A stretch of 64,000 bases of DNA from Corallococcus silvisoli (GCF_009909145.1 NZ_JAAAPJ010000001.1:496001-560000); one strand, 5' to 3'; shown: positions 45,882 to 59,301, counted from the first letter of the stretch. Notes: generated by a model not told the origin, from the letters alone. Numbers and translations are program-made.

Positions 45882-47159
45882 GTGAGGCGCGAGCGGGTAG
45901 GGGAGGACGGGCAGTCAGAAGGATGGGGGGCCCCGGCGGCGCCCGGCCTGGCGCGTTCGCCGGAGCCGGTGCCGGAGCACGGCCCGGTGTGGAGCGCCGG
46001 GGTGTCCCGCAGGCTGCTCGCCCGCTACTACCTGCCCCTGCGGCACACCACCCTCCAGGGCAACGCGTGCCGGCTCCTGCGCGACGGCGTGGAGGCCTAC
46101 CCGGAGATGCTGGAGGCCATCCGCCGCGCGCGCCGCTCCATCCGCCTGGAGACGTACATGTTCGTCACCGACGCGGTGGGCGAGCTGTTCGGCCAGGCGC
46201 TGGCGGAGGCCGCCGAGCGCGGCGTGCACGTGAAGGTGCTCTACGACGCGGTGGGGTCCTGGGCCAGCCGCCGCAGCTTCTTCGAGTCCCTGCGCCAGCG
46301 CGGCGTGGACGTGCGCGCCTTCAAGCCCTTCAGCCTCCAGCGCGGGCTGCGCTACCTGCTGCGTCGCGACCACCGGAAGATCCTCGTGGTGGACGGCACG
46401 GTGGCCTTCACGGGCGGGGTGAACATCGCCGCGCACTGGGCGCCGGAGGGGCAGGGCGTCGCCTGGCGCGACGACGTGCTGAGGATCGAAGGCCCCGCGG
46501 TGCACGAATTGGAGCGCCGCTTCCTCGCCACGTGGCGGATGATGTTCCGCGACCGCCTGAGCCGCCTTCGCCGGCGGATCCGCGGCGGGGCCCCCGCGGC
46601 GGCGCCCGTGTCTCGAAAAGGTGACGTGGGGCTGGCGGTGCTGTCCAGCCGCCGCAGCATCCACCGCGCCTATCTGCACGCCATCCAGCGCGCCCGGGCG
46701 AGCGTGCTCATCGCCGCGGGCTACTTCGTGCCGGACCGGCGCATGGTGGCCGCGCTCAAGGACGCGGCGAAGCGGGGCGTGGAGGTGCGCCTGCTGCTCA
46801 ACGGCGGCAAGAGCGACCACCCCTTCCTGGAGCACGCCACGCGCGCCTTCTACGAGCCCCTGATGGACGCCGGCATCCGCATCTTCGAGTGGCGCCGGGG
46901 CGTGCTCCACGCGAAGACAGCGGTGGTGGACGGCGTTTGGGGCACCATCGGTTCCTTCAACCTGGAACGGCTGTCGCTGGCCTTCAACCACGAGGTCAAC
47001 GCGGTGTTCGCGGATCCCCGGCTGGGGGCCACCCTGGAGGACTCGTTCCGCCTGGATTGCGGCCACTGTCGCGAGGTGGACCTGGCCGAGTTCCGCCGCC
47101 GGCCCCTCTGGCAGAAGGCCGTGGAGCGCGTGCTGTACTTCTTCCGGAAGGTCCTCTGA
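45882..47159 (+). CDS. Phospholipase D superfamily, cardiolipin synthase-like
   Basis: The product has two HKD motifs ([16 protein letters not shown] and [16 protein letters not shown]) in the order of ClsB-type cardiolipin synthases, and the family segments [18 protein letters not shown] and [15 protein letters not shown]. Length is 425 residues from the GTG at 45882. GTG at 45987 has GGAG at better spacing and would shorten it by 35 residues; no ATG suits. It should join phosphatidyl groups at the inner membrane, though no membrane helix is visible. Confidence 0.88.
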   Translation: MRRERVGEDGQSEGWGAPAAPGLARSPEPVPEHGPVWSAGVSRRLLARYYLPLRHTTLQGNACRLLRDGVEAYPEMLEAIRRARRSIRLETYMFVTDAVGELFGQALAEAAERGVHVKVLYDAVGSWASRRSFFESLRQRGVDVRAFKPFSLQRGLRYLLRRDHRKILVVDGTVAFTGGVNIAAHWAPEGQGVAWRDDVLRIEGPAVHELERRFLATWRMMFRDRLSRLRRRIRGGAPAAAPVSRKGDVGLAVLSSRRSIHRAYLHAIQRARASVLIAAGYFVPDRRMVAALKDAAKRGVEVRLLLNGGKSDHPFLEHATRAFYEPLMDAGIRIFEWRRGVLHAKTAVVDGVWGTIGSFNLERLSLAFNHEVNAVFADPRLGATLEDSFRLDCGHCREVDLAEFRRRPLWQKAVERVLYFFRKVL

Positions 47160-47287
47160 GCGGGGCCGTAAGCCCGGGGTCCGAGCCAAGCGTCCGCCGC
47201 CTTCAACGCAGTGCAGGAACCCTTTGCATGCCGGGGGTGACACGCCTAGAAGTTGCCTCATTCCGGCACGGAAGGACGGCAACGCAC

Positions 47288-50023
<2,736 letters not shown>

Positions 50024-50049
50024 CGCGCGACACGGAGTCGGTGGTTCGC

Positions 50050-50086
50050 GGCCCGGCCGCCCTCGCATCCGGAGGGTCGCCGGGCC
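50050..50086. terminator. Long hairpin between acnA and the HD hydrolase
   Basis: GGCCCGGC...CCCTC pairs with GAGGG...GCCGGGCC (about 14 bp with one mismatch and one wobble) around a 7-base loop, followed on the plus strand by a T/C-rich stretch. It lies between convergent gene ends. Confidence 0.7.
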
Positions 50087-50096
50087 GTCGTCGTTC

Positions 50097-50528
50097 CTAC
50101 GGCGCGCCTTCCGCGCGCAGGCGCGTCCAGGCGGCCACGTAGCGCGACAGGCGCTCCGCGTCCTTGGGCGTGACGTCCTTCAGCCGGCGCACGTCCATGT
50201 TGTCCTCCAGGTCCGCCAGCTTCACGCGGCGGGCCAGGGGGTGGGGACGCAGCCGTTCGATGAAGGCCTCGTAGCTTTCGCCGTCGCGCTTCGTGAGGCA
50301 GTCCAGCGCGGACAGCACGTCCTCCGCGTAGCCCATGCCGCGCAGGCGCTCCAGCGTGTAGGGCGTGTCCTCCACCACGTCGTGGAGGACGGCCACGGTG
50401 CGCTCCGCGTCCGAAGCCAGGCGCAGCATCACCCGCAGCGGGTGGAGGATGTAGGGTTGTCCGGCCTTGTCGCGCTGACCCTGGTGCGCGGCCACCGCCA
50501 GGGCGATGGCGTCTTCGAGCGTGGGCAT
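50097..50528 (-). CDS. RelA/SpoT-type HD hydrolase, single domain
   Basis: From the ATG at 50528 the 143-residue protein has the HD-hydrolase layout of SpoT: AVAAHQGQRDKAGQPYILHP, the HD dyad in VAVLHDVVEDTP and KLADLEDNMDV near residue 105. Small single-domain enzymes of this type (MESH1-like) cut ppGpp or NADPH. No synthetase domain. It is convergent with acnA. Confidence 0.85.
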   Translation of the reverse strand: MPTLEDAIALAVAAHQGQRDKAGQPYILHPLRVMLRLASDAERTVAVLHDVVEDTPYTLERLRGMGYAEDVLSALDCLTKRDGESYEAFIERLRPHPLARRVKLADLEDNMDVRRLKDVTPKDAERLSRYVAAWTRLRAEGAP

Positions 50529-50563
50529 GGGCCCCAGCTTCGCACGCCTGGAGGGCGGGGGCT

Positions 50564-51190
50564 TCAGCGGTTCAGGTTGCCGGAGCCCGTGCCGCCCGCC
50601 GTCTGCGCCGTGTAGGCCTGACCGCCGCCGTTGTACTGGAGGATGCCCTCCACGGCGAGGCCGGTGGGGTCCAGCGTGTTGGCGTTGCCCCGGCGCGGAA
50701 TCAGCGTCTCGCTGATGCACAGCGCGCCCACCACCACCTGCTGATCATTGTCGCGGTTCCACTCGGGCGGGAGCGGCTTGAACTCGTCCTCGTTGTCCCG
50801 GATGTAGAGGTACACGTCGTCCTTGCCGTCGCCGTCCAGGTCCGCGAACAGCGCGGGGTTGGCCGTCTTGATGGCCGCGCGCCCGCCTGGTGTGCGCGGA
50901 TCCGCGGGCGCCGGGTTGGTGGGCGAGGCGACCGGGTCGTAGACGGACGGCATGCTCAGGAAGGTGTTCCACTGGGCGTAGTTGCGGCCGAAGTAGCCGC
51001 GCGCCAGTTGCAGGCCGCTCTCCGCGCAGCCCTGCCGCTGGCCGGTGCGGCTGTAGGAGACGGCGCGGGTGCGCTCGCTGCCGGCGTAGGCCATGACGCC
51101 GGCCACCAGGCCCAGCAGCACGGTGACGAGCAGCACGACGAGCAGCAGCGTGGCGCCGCGGGGGGAACGGGAGTGGGGGCGCGGGGACAT
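50564..51190 (-). CDS. pilX: PilX-like minor pilin
   Basis: The 208-residue protein opens with a PilX-type start: a short basic part then RGATLLLVVLLVTVLLGLVA, a membrane helix without the classical Glu-5. After the helix come Cys residues and an acidic loop, DLDGDGKDDVYLY, that looks like a calcium-binding EF-hand loop. It follows PilW by 8 bases. Minor pilins of this locus prime type IV pilus assembly with PilY1 at the tip. Confidence 0.82.
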   Translation of the reverse strand: MSPRPHSRSPRGATLLLVVLLVTVLLGLVAGVMAYAGSERTRAVSYSRTGQRQGCAESGLQLARGYFGRNYAQWNTFLSMPSVYDPVASPTNPAPADPRTPGGRAAIKTANPALFADLDGDGKDDVYLYIRDNEDEFKPLPPEWNRDNDQQVVVGALCISETLIPRRGNANTLDPTGLAVEGILQYNGGGQAYTAQTAGGTGSGNLNR

Positions 51191-51198
51191 GAAGGGGC

Positions 51199-52296
51199 TC
51201 ACAGGCTGGCCGAGGCCAGGTTGGGCAGCTCGGCCCGGCGCGAGAAGAGGCTGCGGAAGTAGCCATCCGCGGGAGCCAGGGCGGGGGTGTGGTTCTCCAC
51301 CGCGATGGGCAGGTCCTCGGAGAGCACCGCCTGGTTCTGCGTGTCGCGGCGGGGCGTGCGGCCGGTGGCCACCACGCTGATGCGCACGGAGCGCAGGCCC
51401 GGCGTGTACTCGGGCTTGAGGCCGTTCTGGAAGTCGTAGCGGACGGGGTCGCCCGTGTTCGAGGCGTCGATGCCGAAGGCCACCTGGAAGTCCTCCACGA
51501 AGTCCTGCACCACCACCGGGTCGCTCATGTCCGTGAAGGGCCGCCCCGCCACGTCGGTGCCGGGCCTGCCCTCCGCGCGCATCAGCGCCTTGCGGCCGTT
51601 GACGGGGTTGCGCCCGATGAAGAAGTGCAGCAGCCGCACCGGGTACACCAGGTCGCCGCGCTGGAAGCCGCCCTTGTGGGGCGCGTTGGAGAAGCCCGGC
51701 ACGCCGGTCTCCGCGTAGTTCACCGTGGCCGTGGGAGGGGTGCTGCTCACCGCCGCCTGGGTGAGCAGCGCGGCGCTCTTCATGTTGCTGGCCACCATCA
51801 TCGGGTTGGCGGGCGCGGCGCCGCTGGGGGCGCCCACGCAGTTGACCTGCAGGGCCCCGGTGCCCGGCTGCACCACCGTCATCGCCGCGCCGGGCGCGCA
51901 GTCGCGGCCCAGGTAGTTGCGGTCCGGCACCACCAGCCACAGGTCGTCGCTGCCGTCCATGCCCGGCGCGTTGCCGGAGGTGGTGGCGGCGAGCACGCCC
52001 GCGCCGGCGCCGTCCCCGCCGAAGACGGGGTTGATGCGCTGGGGAATGCCCCCGGACACCACCCAGAGGCCCTCGGACATGCCCGCCCCGGCCTGACGCA
52101 CCGCGGACAGCAGCGTCTCACCCGCGAGGCGCGCGTTGTCGTGGCTGTCCGCCACGTGCTCCGTGTTGTGCACCACGCGCCCGCCCGCGAGCAGCAGGGC
52201 CGCGGCGGCCGCGAGCACGATGGCGGCGAGCGCCGCGGCCACCATCGTCTCCAGCAGGGTCATGCCTCGCGTCCGGGCTCCGTTCGGGGTCCTCAT
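51199..52296 (-). CDS. pilW: PilW-like minor pilin
   Basis: The 365-residue protein has a type IV prepilin leader: GMTLLETMVAAALAAIVLAA, cut after Gly before Met, with Glu at +5. The body is long for a pilin and beta-rich, with GGGIPQR-like loops and a C-terminus fitting PilW. It overlaps the end of pilV (ATGA, 52293-52296). PilW joins PilV and PilX in the priming complex below the PilY1 adhesin. Confidence 0.85.
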   Translation of the reverse strand: MRTPNGARTRGMTLLETMVAAALAAIVLAAAAALLLAGGRVVHNTEHVADSHDNARLAGETLLSAVRQAGAGMSEGLWVVSGGIPQRINPVFGGDGAGAGVLAATTSGNAPGMDGSDDLWLVVPDRNYLGRDCAPGAAMTVVQPGTGALQVNCVGAPSGAAPANPMMVASNMKSAALLTQAAVSSTPPTATVNYAETGVPGFSNAPHKGGFQRGDLVYPVRLLHFFIGRNPVNGRKALMRAEGRPGTDVAGRPFTDMSDPVVVQDFVEDFQVAFGIDASNTGDPVRYDFQNGLKPEYTPGLRSVRISVVATGRTPRRDTQNQAVLSEDLPIAVENHTPALAPADGYFRSLFSRRAELPNLASASL

Positions 52297-52892
52297 TGGA
52301 CGAACACCTCGCTGTGGACGATGGCGCGCTCCACGCTGTCGCCCTTGCGGTACGCGCGCGTCCAGAAGGTGAAGGGCAGCGCGCCCGCGGGCACCATCGC
52401 CTGGGCCGCGGGGGGCAGGTCGCGAGGCAGCCCCTTCGTCACCAGCACCTCCCGGCAGTAGACGTCGCGGGGGAGGACCGCGTCCGGGGTGGTGGCGGCG
52501 CAGGGCGTGCCGGCCGCCACGTCCAGGGCCGGCTCCACCTGTCCCGTGGGCCGCACGCGGAAGTAGGCGCCGGTGCCCACGTCGCCGGCCTGCGGCAGGC
52601 TGGGGTCCAGCTGCCAGGGCGCCGTGCCCAGGGCCAGCTGCGGAGGGAAGAGCGCGGGCGCGGTGACGGCCTGGTTCGCGAGGTCCGCCTTGGACGCGAG
52701 CCACAGCCGCTGCACGCGTGCCTCCAGCAGCATGCGCCGGCCCTGGAGCACCTGGCCGTCCTTCACGTCGCGCGTGGCGGCCACCATGCCCATCACGGCG
52801 CCCACGGCGGCCAGCGCCAGGACGCTCATGGAGATGAGGACCTCCAGGATGCCGCTGCCCCGCCGCGAGGCGGATGGGGGAGGGGGCCTCAT
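52293..52892 (-). CDS. pilV: PilV-like minor pilin
   Basis: The 199-residue protein begins RRGSGILEVLISMSVLALAA, a prepilin leader cut after Gly with Glu at +5 of the mature chain. The C-terminal region has one cysteine pair (TPCAATTPD, VYCREVLV). Its ATG overlaps the last codon of pilY1 (52889-52892). It is the second gene of the four-gene minor-pilin operon. Confidence 0.85.
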   Translation of the reverse strand: MRPPPPSASRRGSGILEVLISMSVLALAAVGAVMGMVAATRDVKDGQVLQGRRMLLEARVQRLWLASKADLANQAVTAPALFPPQLALGTAPWQLDPSLPQAGDVGTGAYFRVRPTGQVEPALDVAAGTPCAATTPDAVLPRDVYCREVLVTKGLPRDLPPAAQAMVPAGALPFTFWTRAYRKGDSVERAIVHSEVFVQ

Positions 52893-55800
52893 TCGAAGAA
52901 CCTCTGGCTCCAGTTGAGGAGCTGGTAGAGCACGCCGTTCTCGCCGTTCACGGAGTCCTTCGCGTTGGGGCTGGAGGCGCCCGCGTTGGTGGTGTTGTCG
53001 ATGCGCGTGACGCGCAGGGCGCTGACCTCCGCGCCAACCACGTAGTCCTGGGACGTGCCGCCGTTGTCGCGGTGGTAGACGGCCACGCCGCCGTAGTTGG
53101 CCAGCGATGATCCGCTCATGGGGGTGATGGCCCGCTGGGACGTCCCGGTGTTGCCCAGGTCGATGCTGTACGTGCGGCCCCGGACGGAGGCGCTGAGCAG
53201 CATGGGGTCGTTGATGGACTCCTCCGCGGTGCTGAAGTACGCGGTGCGCCCGGCGATGGTGATGTTGCCGTAGACGTGCTCCGGGGCGGAGAAGATGAGC
53301 GGGAAGGGCGAGGGCTCCTGGAGCACGCCGTAGCTGGTCGCCTCCGAGTGGGCCAGGCCCGCGGAGAGGGGCGCGCCGTCCAGCCGCCTGCCGTCCATGC
53401 CCAGCGGCAGCCGCAGCTCCGGATCCAACAGCAGGGCGTGGAAGCGGCCCGCCACCGAATCCGGCACCCAGTCCATGCCGGCGGTGCCCACCAGCGCCAC
53501 GGTCTTGCCCTTGTACGGGCCGAAGGCGGAGGCGTTCGTCGCGTCGCGGGGGATGCGCGCCAGCCCCACGTTGGTGCTGATGGGCTGGCTGGTGGCGGGC
53601 AGCCCGCCGATGTTCATCGCGGCGTACTTGCAGGGCGCGGCCTCACTGCACGCGGGGCCCATGCGCGCCACGTTGACGTTGATGCCGGTGGACGCGTCCA
53701 GCTCCCAGAGCCGGCCCTCCATGTCGCCCACGTAGAGGCGCGCGGCGCCGTTCAGGTCCTGCGCCACGGTGGGCGCGGCGGGCGCGCTGTTGTCCACGGA
53801 GGTGGAGTAGGGCTTCTGCCACTGCCAGAGCTTCTGACCGGTGGCCACGTCGATGGCGAACACCTGCACGCCCTTGGCGGCCGAACCCGGCGAGCCCGCC
53901 ACGGGCGGCGCGCCGGAGCTGCTGGAGGCGACGAAGACCGCGTAGACGGGCTCCATGCCCAGCCGGCCCACGCCCACGGACAGGCCCCGGGAGCCGCCCA
54001 GGCCGCTGTAGTCATAGAGGCCGCTCGGCTGCCGGCCGGCGTCGGCGCGGGGCGGCAGCTGGAAGGCGCTGGTGTCCTCGTCCCAGGTGTACGTCCAGTC
54101 CATTCCGCCCTGGCCCCGGTCCGCGAGCGCCACCGCCGAGTGCGGCGCGCTGGACGTCGCGTAGTGGCTGCCCACCAGGTGCCACAGCAGCACCGGCTTG
54201 AGCGGGTTGGTGACGTCCAGGGCGAACAGGTCCCGGCCCGTCTGGCCCACGTTGGCCACCAGCACGGTGTGCCACTCGCGGCGGCCCGTGCCCACGAAGT
54301 CCGCGAACACGTCGAACACGGCGGGCGCGCTGTTCACCCGCGCGGTGTTGTTGCGCAGCCCCACCAGCTGCGTGGCGGGCAGGAAGCTCCACAGCTCCGT
54401 GCCGGGCGCGGGCGGAGTGCCGGAGCGGAAGCGCTGGGCGAAGTCCGTCTTGAAGCGCAGGGTGGCGTCCGGGTTGGGGAACTGGAGGTTCTCCAGGGGG
54501 CCGTTGTAGCGCGCGCCGCCGGACACGTAGAAGGCGTGCAGCTGGCCGTCCAGGCCCGCCGCGTAGGCCACGGTGGGCCTGGGATTGTCGCGGTCCAGGA
54601 CGTGGGCGCTGGCGGGCACCACCACGGGCGACGAGTGGATGAAGCCGCCCAGGTGCGCCCGGTTGTCCGCGGCGTCGTTGTTGCACTGCGAGTTGCTGGG
54701 CTCGAGGATGGGCGTCTCGCCGGCGCCGTCCCGGCCGGACACCGTGGCGTAGCAGTAGCCGCGCACCCGCTGGAGCATCATCGCCACCGCGTTGAAGTCG
54801 GTGGTGAGCTGGATCTTGTTGACCACCTCATTGGTCAGGCCGAAGTCCGTGCCGCCCAGCTGGGGCGAGTACTGCGTCGCCTGCTGCAGGTCGCAGATGC
54901 CGTCGCTGCCCCTCACGAAGTCGAAGCGGAAGGTGCCGTCGCGCGACGTGGCGCGGCTGAGCTTGAGCACGTCCACGCAGCCGGGGTTGGGGGAGGCGCC
55001 GAAGTTCTTGTTGATGCGCGTGCCGGAGACCTCCTCTGGCACCCAGCCCACCTGCAGGACCCCGTGCGGCGCGGAGCGGTTGGCCCCCAGCGGCGGGTTC
55101 ACCGTCACCTCGCCGCCGAAGTACGTGAAGAGGTTGCGCTCCCCTGGCGCGGGCATGCGCGCGTCCGCGTTCCACAGGGTGCCGTCCGACAGCGAGTTGT
55201 CCCCCACGGAGAGCGCATCCCCGCCGATGAGGGAGTGCGCGCGCAGCGTGCCCGGGTAGTAGGGGAACACCCAGTGCGAGCCCTGCGCGGGGGTGTACGT
55301 GTCCGCGCCGGGGGGATAGCCCGTCACCGCGTTGTACGAGGTCTTGAACAGCACGGCGCGCGACCCGTTGGTGTCGCTGCCGTTGGTGTCGTCCAGCGCC
55401 ACCGGGGCGGACACGGTGCGCTCGCTCTGCAGCGGTTCGGAGCCCAGGTTGAGCAGCGTGTTGAGCACGACGCGCGTGCCCGCGACGCTTCCCTTGAAGT
55501 CGTGGCCCGCCAGATAGACGATGGTCGCCTTCTGCGGATCATTGTCCTTCTGGTTGAAGGAGAAGAAGTCGTGGCCGCGCTGGGCGTTCGCGGCCACCTG
55601 CGTCGCGTTGTCGTAGCGGTCCCCGGGCGCGTACTGCGTCCAGCTCACCGCCAGCCGCCGCACGCCATCCTTGTAGGGCGTCTTGTAGTTCTCCGTGTGG
55701 CCCGCCACGTTGTTGAAGCGGAAGTCGCCCATCTGGGAGAAGGGGTCGCCCGGGTTGGGGTAGAGGACGCACGCGGGCCGGGGCGAGGACTCGGTGCGGT

Positions 55801-57208
55801 AGTCCGGGTCCGTGCAGTTGCGGCCGTTCCAGGTCGCGCCATTGGTGAGCAGGTTCCTCTCGAAGACGCCGTCGCCCTGGAAGCGCGAGGACTGCACCAG
55901 GGCGCCGTCCGGACGGTAGGTGCGCTCGTAGGACCAGATGCTGGCGCACTCCGCGAAGAGGCCGTTGCCGCGCTGGTTGGTGAAGAACGCGATGTTGTTG
56001 AGGACGTTCTCCGCCTGGTTGGTAGCGCCATCCCCGTTGCGGCTGTACTCGGAGCGGGTGCTGTCGCCAATCTCCCAGTGCGGCGCCCAGAACACGCGGT
56101 AGCGCGGGCGCTGCGTGGTGGCGTCCACGGCGTTGAGCAGGCCGTGGGGGAAGCTCGCGGTGGAGATGAGGTCCGCGTTGGCGTGGAGCGCGTCGTAGAT
56201 GAGGCCGGGCCGTCCCCGGTTGAGGTTGCACGTGGTGGTGGTGCCCTGGGGGCATCCGCCCGCGCCCTCGAAGTCCAGGCCGGCGTTGCGCAGGTAGTCG
56301 TCCAGCATGCCGCCCTTCACGTACGAGCTGTCGCGGGCGTCGTGGTCGTGGCGGTCCAGCAGGGCGATCTTCGGGGGCACGCGGTTGAGGCGCCGGCCAA
56401 TGGGGGCGTTGAACTCAATGGTGGCCTGGTGCATGCGCACGTAGAAGCAGCCGCTGTTGTTGCGGAAGGTGTCGCAGCTGCACGTCGTGCGGAACTTGTT
56501 CGGCGCGTCCGGCCCGGCGCTGGAGTTGAGGAAGTCGAGCGCGTTCTTCGCGTCCTGCGCGTCGATGATGAACGCGCCGCCCATGTACTGGACGTCGCGG
56601 AAGTTGCTGGCCGTGTTGAGCGTCGTGCTCGCGAAGTTCGGCCGCGCCTCGTTCGTGGTGGTGGTGAAGTTGTCCAGGCTCCCTTCCGGGAACAGGCCCC
56701 CTGGGGGCAGCGGCTGGAGGGGCGGCACCGGGACGACGGGCGCCCTGTCCGCGCGCGAGATGTGGAAGTCGCAGCCGTCATTCCAACTGGGGTCGTCCCA
56801 CCGCCCGTTGTTCGGCGCGGGAGGCAGGTGCTTGTTGGTGGGCACGCACCGGTTGGGGGACTGCTTCGTGTCGTCGATGGCCAGGTACACCGTCACCGGG
56901 TGGTTGGCGTTGAAGCCGCCCGCTTCATTGGCCTGAAGCAGGCGCCACACCAGACCGTAGGCGGACAGGGTTCCGCAGCCCTGCTGGAACGTGGCCTGCT
57001 CCGGGATGATGAGCGCGCCCTGGCTGAAGGTGACGATGTCCGTCGCCGATGCGGGCAGGGATGCCAGCAACGCCAGCCCCAACAGGACTCGACGCGACGA
57101 AGAGGCTCCAAGGGAGGAGGGTGCCAAGGTTCCACCGGGGGTGAGGGCCTGTGGACCCCTCGGGTCAGGGGCCACCCCATGGCGTGTGCACACGGTGTGC
57201 CCCGGCAT
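52889..57208 (-). CDS. pilY1: PilY1-like type IV pilus tip protein
   Basis: The 1,439-residue protein has a signal peptide (VLLGLALLASLPASA) before the mature TDIVTFSQG. The first half (about 30-650) is beta-rich with many cysteines (CSCDTFRNNSGCFYV), and the last about 550 residues form the PilY1 C-terminal propeller (SAPAVFDVFADF, WHTVLVANVGQTGRDLFALD, ARLYVGDMEGRLWELDAS). No vWA domain is clear. PilY1 sits at the pilus tip and aids adhesion and retraction. TTG at 57127 is an alternative start with a more usual signal peptide. It leads the pilY1-pilV-pilW-pilX operon. Confidence 0.88.
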   Translation of the reverse strand: MPGHTVCTRHGVAPDPRGPQALTPGGTLAPSSLGASSSRRVLLGLALLASLPASATDIVTFSQGALIIPEQATFQQGCGTLSAYGLVWRLLQANEAGGFNANHPVTVYLAIDDTKQSPNRCVPTNKHLPPAPNNGRWDDPSWNDGCDFHISRADRAPVVPVPPLQPLPPGGLFPEGSLDNFTTTTNEARPNFASTTLNTASNFRDVQYMGGAFIIDAQDAKNALDFLNSSAGPDAPNKFRTTCSCDTFRNNSGCFYVRMHQATIEFNAPIGRRLNRVPPKIALLDRHDHDARDSSYVKGGMLDDYLRNAGLDFEGAGGCPQGTTTTCNLNRGRPGLIYDALHANADLISTASFPHGLLNAVDATTQRPRYRVFWAPHWEIGDSTRSEYSRNGDGATNQAENVLNNIAFFTNQRGNGLFAECASIWSYERTYRPDGALVQSSRFQGDGVFERNLLTNGATWNGRNCTDPDYRTESSPRPACVLYPNPGDPFSQMGDFRFNNVAGHTENYKTPYKDGVRRLAVSWTQYAPGDRYDNATQVAANAQRGHDFFSFNQKDNDPQKATIVYLAGHDFKGSVAGTRVVLNTLLNLGSEPLQSERTVSAPVALDDTNGSDTNGSRAVLFKTSYNAVTGYPPGADTYTPAQGSHWVFPYYPGTLRAHSLIGGDALSVGDNSLSDGTLWNADARMPAPGERNLFTYFGGEVTVNPPLGANRSAPHGVLQVGWVPEEVSGTRINKNFGASPNPGCVDVLKLSRATSRDGTFRFDFVRGSDGICDLQQATQYSPQLGGTDFGLTNEVVNKIQLTTDFNAVAMMLQRVRGYCYATVSGRDGAGETPILEPSNSQCNNDAADNRAHLGGFIHSSPVVVPASAHVLDRDNPRPTVAYAAGLDGQLHAFYVSGGARYNGPLENLQFPNPDATLRFKTDFAQRFRSGTPPAPGTELWSFLPATQLVGLRNNTARVNSAPAVFDVFADFVGTGRREWHTVLVANVGQTGRDLFALDVTNPLKPVLLWHLVGSHYATSSAPHSAVALADRGQGGMDWTYTWDEDTSAFQLPPRADAGRQPSGLYDYSGLGGSRGLSVGVGRLGMEPVYAVFVASSSSGAPPVAGSPGSAAKGVQVFAIDVATGQKLWQWQKPYSTSVDNSAPAAPTVAQDLNGAARLYVGDMEGRLWELDASTGINVNVARMGPACSEAAPCKYAAMNIGGLPATSQPISTNVGLARIPRDATNASAFGPYKGKTVALVGTAGMDWVPDSVAGRFHALLLDPELRLPLGMDGRRLDGAPLSAGLAHSEATSYGVLQEPSPFPLIFSAPEHVYGNITIAGRTAYFSTAEESINDPMLLSASVRGRTYSIDLGNTGTSQRAITPMSGSSLANYGGVAVYHRDNGGTSQDYVVGAEVSALRVTRIDNTTNAGASSPNAKDSVNGENGVLYQLLNWSQRFFE

Positions 57209-57323
57209 GGAGAGGTCCGTCTCCAGGGGAAGACCTGGAAAGAAACCGTGGCGTTGTGGGCAAGCGACGTCAGCGGCTACGCAAAGCTTGCGGGGTCCGC
57301 ACGGGCTGCATAGCGCGAACTAC

Positions 57324-57713
57324 TTAGTCGCCCAGCTTGCCGCCGCGGCCGGCCTTCTTCTCGGAGGTGCGCTTCTTCTCCTCCAGGCGGCGCCGCTTGG
57401 AGCCCAGCGTGGGACGGGTGGCCTTTCGCACCTTGGGGACGAACGTGAGGGCCTGGAGTCCCGCGCGCAGGCGGCGCACGGCGGTGTCCTTGTTCTGGGA
57501 CTGGCTGCGGCGCTCGGTGGCGGTGACGGACAGCTCGGTGGGCGGGTGGGAGAGGCGCACGCCGCTGGCCGTGGTGTTGCGGTGCTGGCCGCCGGGCCCG
57601 GAGGCGATGAAGAACTCCACGTCGCACACCTTCAGCAGGGCCTCGTCATCCAGGGCGAGGGCCGCCCGGGCGGCCTGGCGTCGTGCGGGAGCGATGGGTG
57701 CGGTCGGCGTCAT
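57324..57713 (-). CDS. ArfB/release-factor-like GGQ protein (ribosome rescue)
   Basis: The 129-residue protein has the GGQ loop of class I release factors (ASGPGGQHRNTTASGVRLSH) and no codon-recognition domain. It ends in a Lys/Arg-rich tail (KRRRLEEKKRTSEKKAG), as in ArfB/YaeJ, whose tail enters the mRNA channel of stalled ribosomes. The ATG at 57713 is preferred to the longer frame. It is on the same strand as pilY1 but separated by 115 bases. Confidence 0.88.
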   Translation of the reverse strand: MTPTAPIAPARRQAARAALALDDEALLKVCDVEFFIASGPGGQHRNTTASGVRLSHPPTELSVTATERRSQSQNKDTAVRRLRAGLQALTFVPKVRKATRPTLGSKRRRLEEKKRTSEKKAGRGGKLGD

Positions 57714-57965
57714 GGCAGTCCTCAAGGTAGCGCCCGGGGGACGCCTCCGGTACCGCCCACCTGACACCCGCGCGCCCACACCTCGCCCCGGTCCCTCCGC
57801 GCGTGGTCCGGGGGCCTCTCCAAATGAGTGGGAGGATTATCGATTTGAGAGTGCTTGGCGCCGGAGCTGGGATTCGCTTCAGGAATTCCCGTGGGTTGCG
57901 GGTGGCCTGAGGGTTGCTCTGGAGGGGGGTATCCACTCGCTGGACCCCTCCCGGAGGACTTCCCC

Positions 57966-58520
57966 ATGGCCTACCAGACCTGGCAGCTCGACACGACCCA
58001 CAGCACCGTTGGCTTCACGGTGCGGCACATGGTGGTCGCGAAGGTGCACGGCCGCTTCACGCGCTTCGAGGGCAAGCTCACGCTCAACGGCGACGACTTC
58101 ACGAAGGCGTCGGTGGAGGTGAAGCTGGATGCGGCGAGCATCGACACCGGCGTGGAGGCGCGTGACAACCACCTGCGCTCGCCGGACTTCTTCGACGTGG
58201 CGGCGTTCCCGAAGCTCATCTTTCGCAGCCGGCGCGTGGAGGCCGTGAAGGACGGCCACTACCGCGTGGTGGGCGACCTGACGGTGCGCGACCAGACGCA
58301 CGAGGTGACGTTGGACGCGGAGCTGCTGGGCCGCGCGAAGGACCCGTTCGGCACCGAGCGCATCGCGTTCCAGGCGACGACACACCTGGACCGCAAGCGG
58401 TTCGGGCTCACCTGGAACCAGGCGATGGAGGCGGGCGGCGTGCTGGTGGGCGAGCGCGTGGACATCCACCTGGACGTGCAGGCCGTCCCCGCCACGCAGC
58501 CGGCGGACAAGGCGGCGTGA
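57966..58520 (+). CDS. YceI-family lipid-binding protein
   Basis: The 184-residue protein fits YceI: WQLDTTHSTVGFTVRHMVVA at the start, SIDTGVEARDNHLRSPDFFD in the middle and FGLTWNQAMEAGGVLVGERV near the end. YceI folds as a lipocalin-like barrel that binds long polyisoprenoid lipids. No signal peptide, so this copy is probably cytoplasmic. GGAGG lies about 8 bases upstream of the ATG at 57966. Confidence 0.93.
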   Translation: MAYQTWQLDTTHSTVGFTVRHMVVAKVHGRFTRFEGKLTLNGDDFTKASVEVKLDAASIDTGVEARDNHLRSPDFFDVAAFPKLIFRSRRVEAVKDGHYRVVGDLTVRDQTHEVTLDAELLGRAKDPFGTERIAFQATTHLDRKRFGLTWNQAMEAGGVLVGERVDIHLDVQAVPATQPADKAA

Positions 58521-58525
58521 CGGCG

Positions 58526-58555
58526 GCGCGCTCCATGCGTGCGGCGGGAGCGCGC
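58526..58555 (+). terminator. Hairpin between YceI and pirin genes
   Basis: GCGCGCTCC pairs with GGAGCGCGC (9 bp) around a 12-base loop, 6 bases after the YceI stop. Confidence 0.45.
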
Positions 58556-58588
58556 GGCGTGCAGTGAAACAAGCAGGAGGGAACACCC

Positions 58589-59284
<696 letters not shown>

Positions 59285-59301
59285 GGCCCGCTTGAAGGCG
59301 C

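Noticed and set aside
53276..57313. 1,345-residue open frame on the plus strand opposite pilY1
   Set aside because: It is antisense to a clear PilY1-like gene and its composition (Arg/Val/His-rich) is the usual shadow of a GC-rich coding strand.
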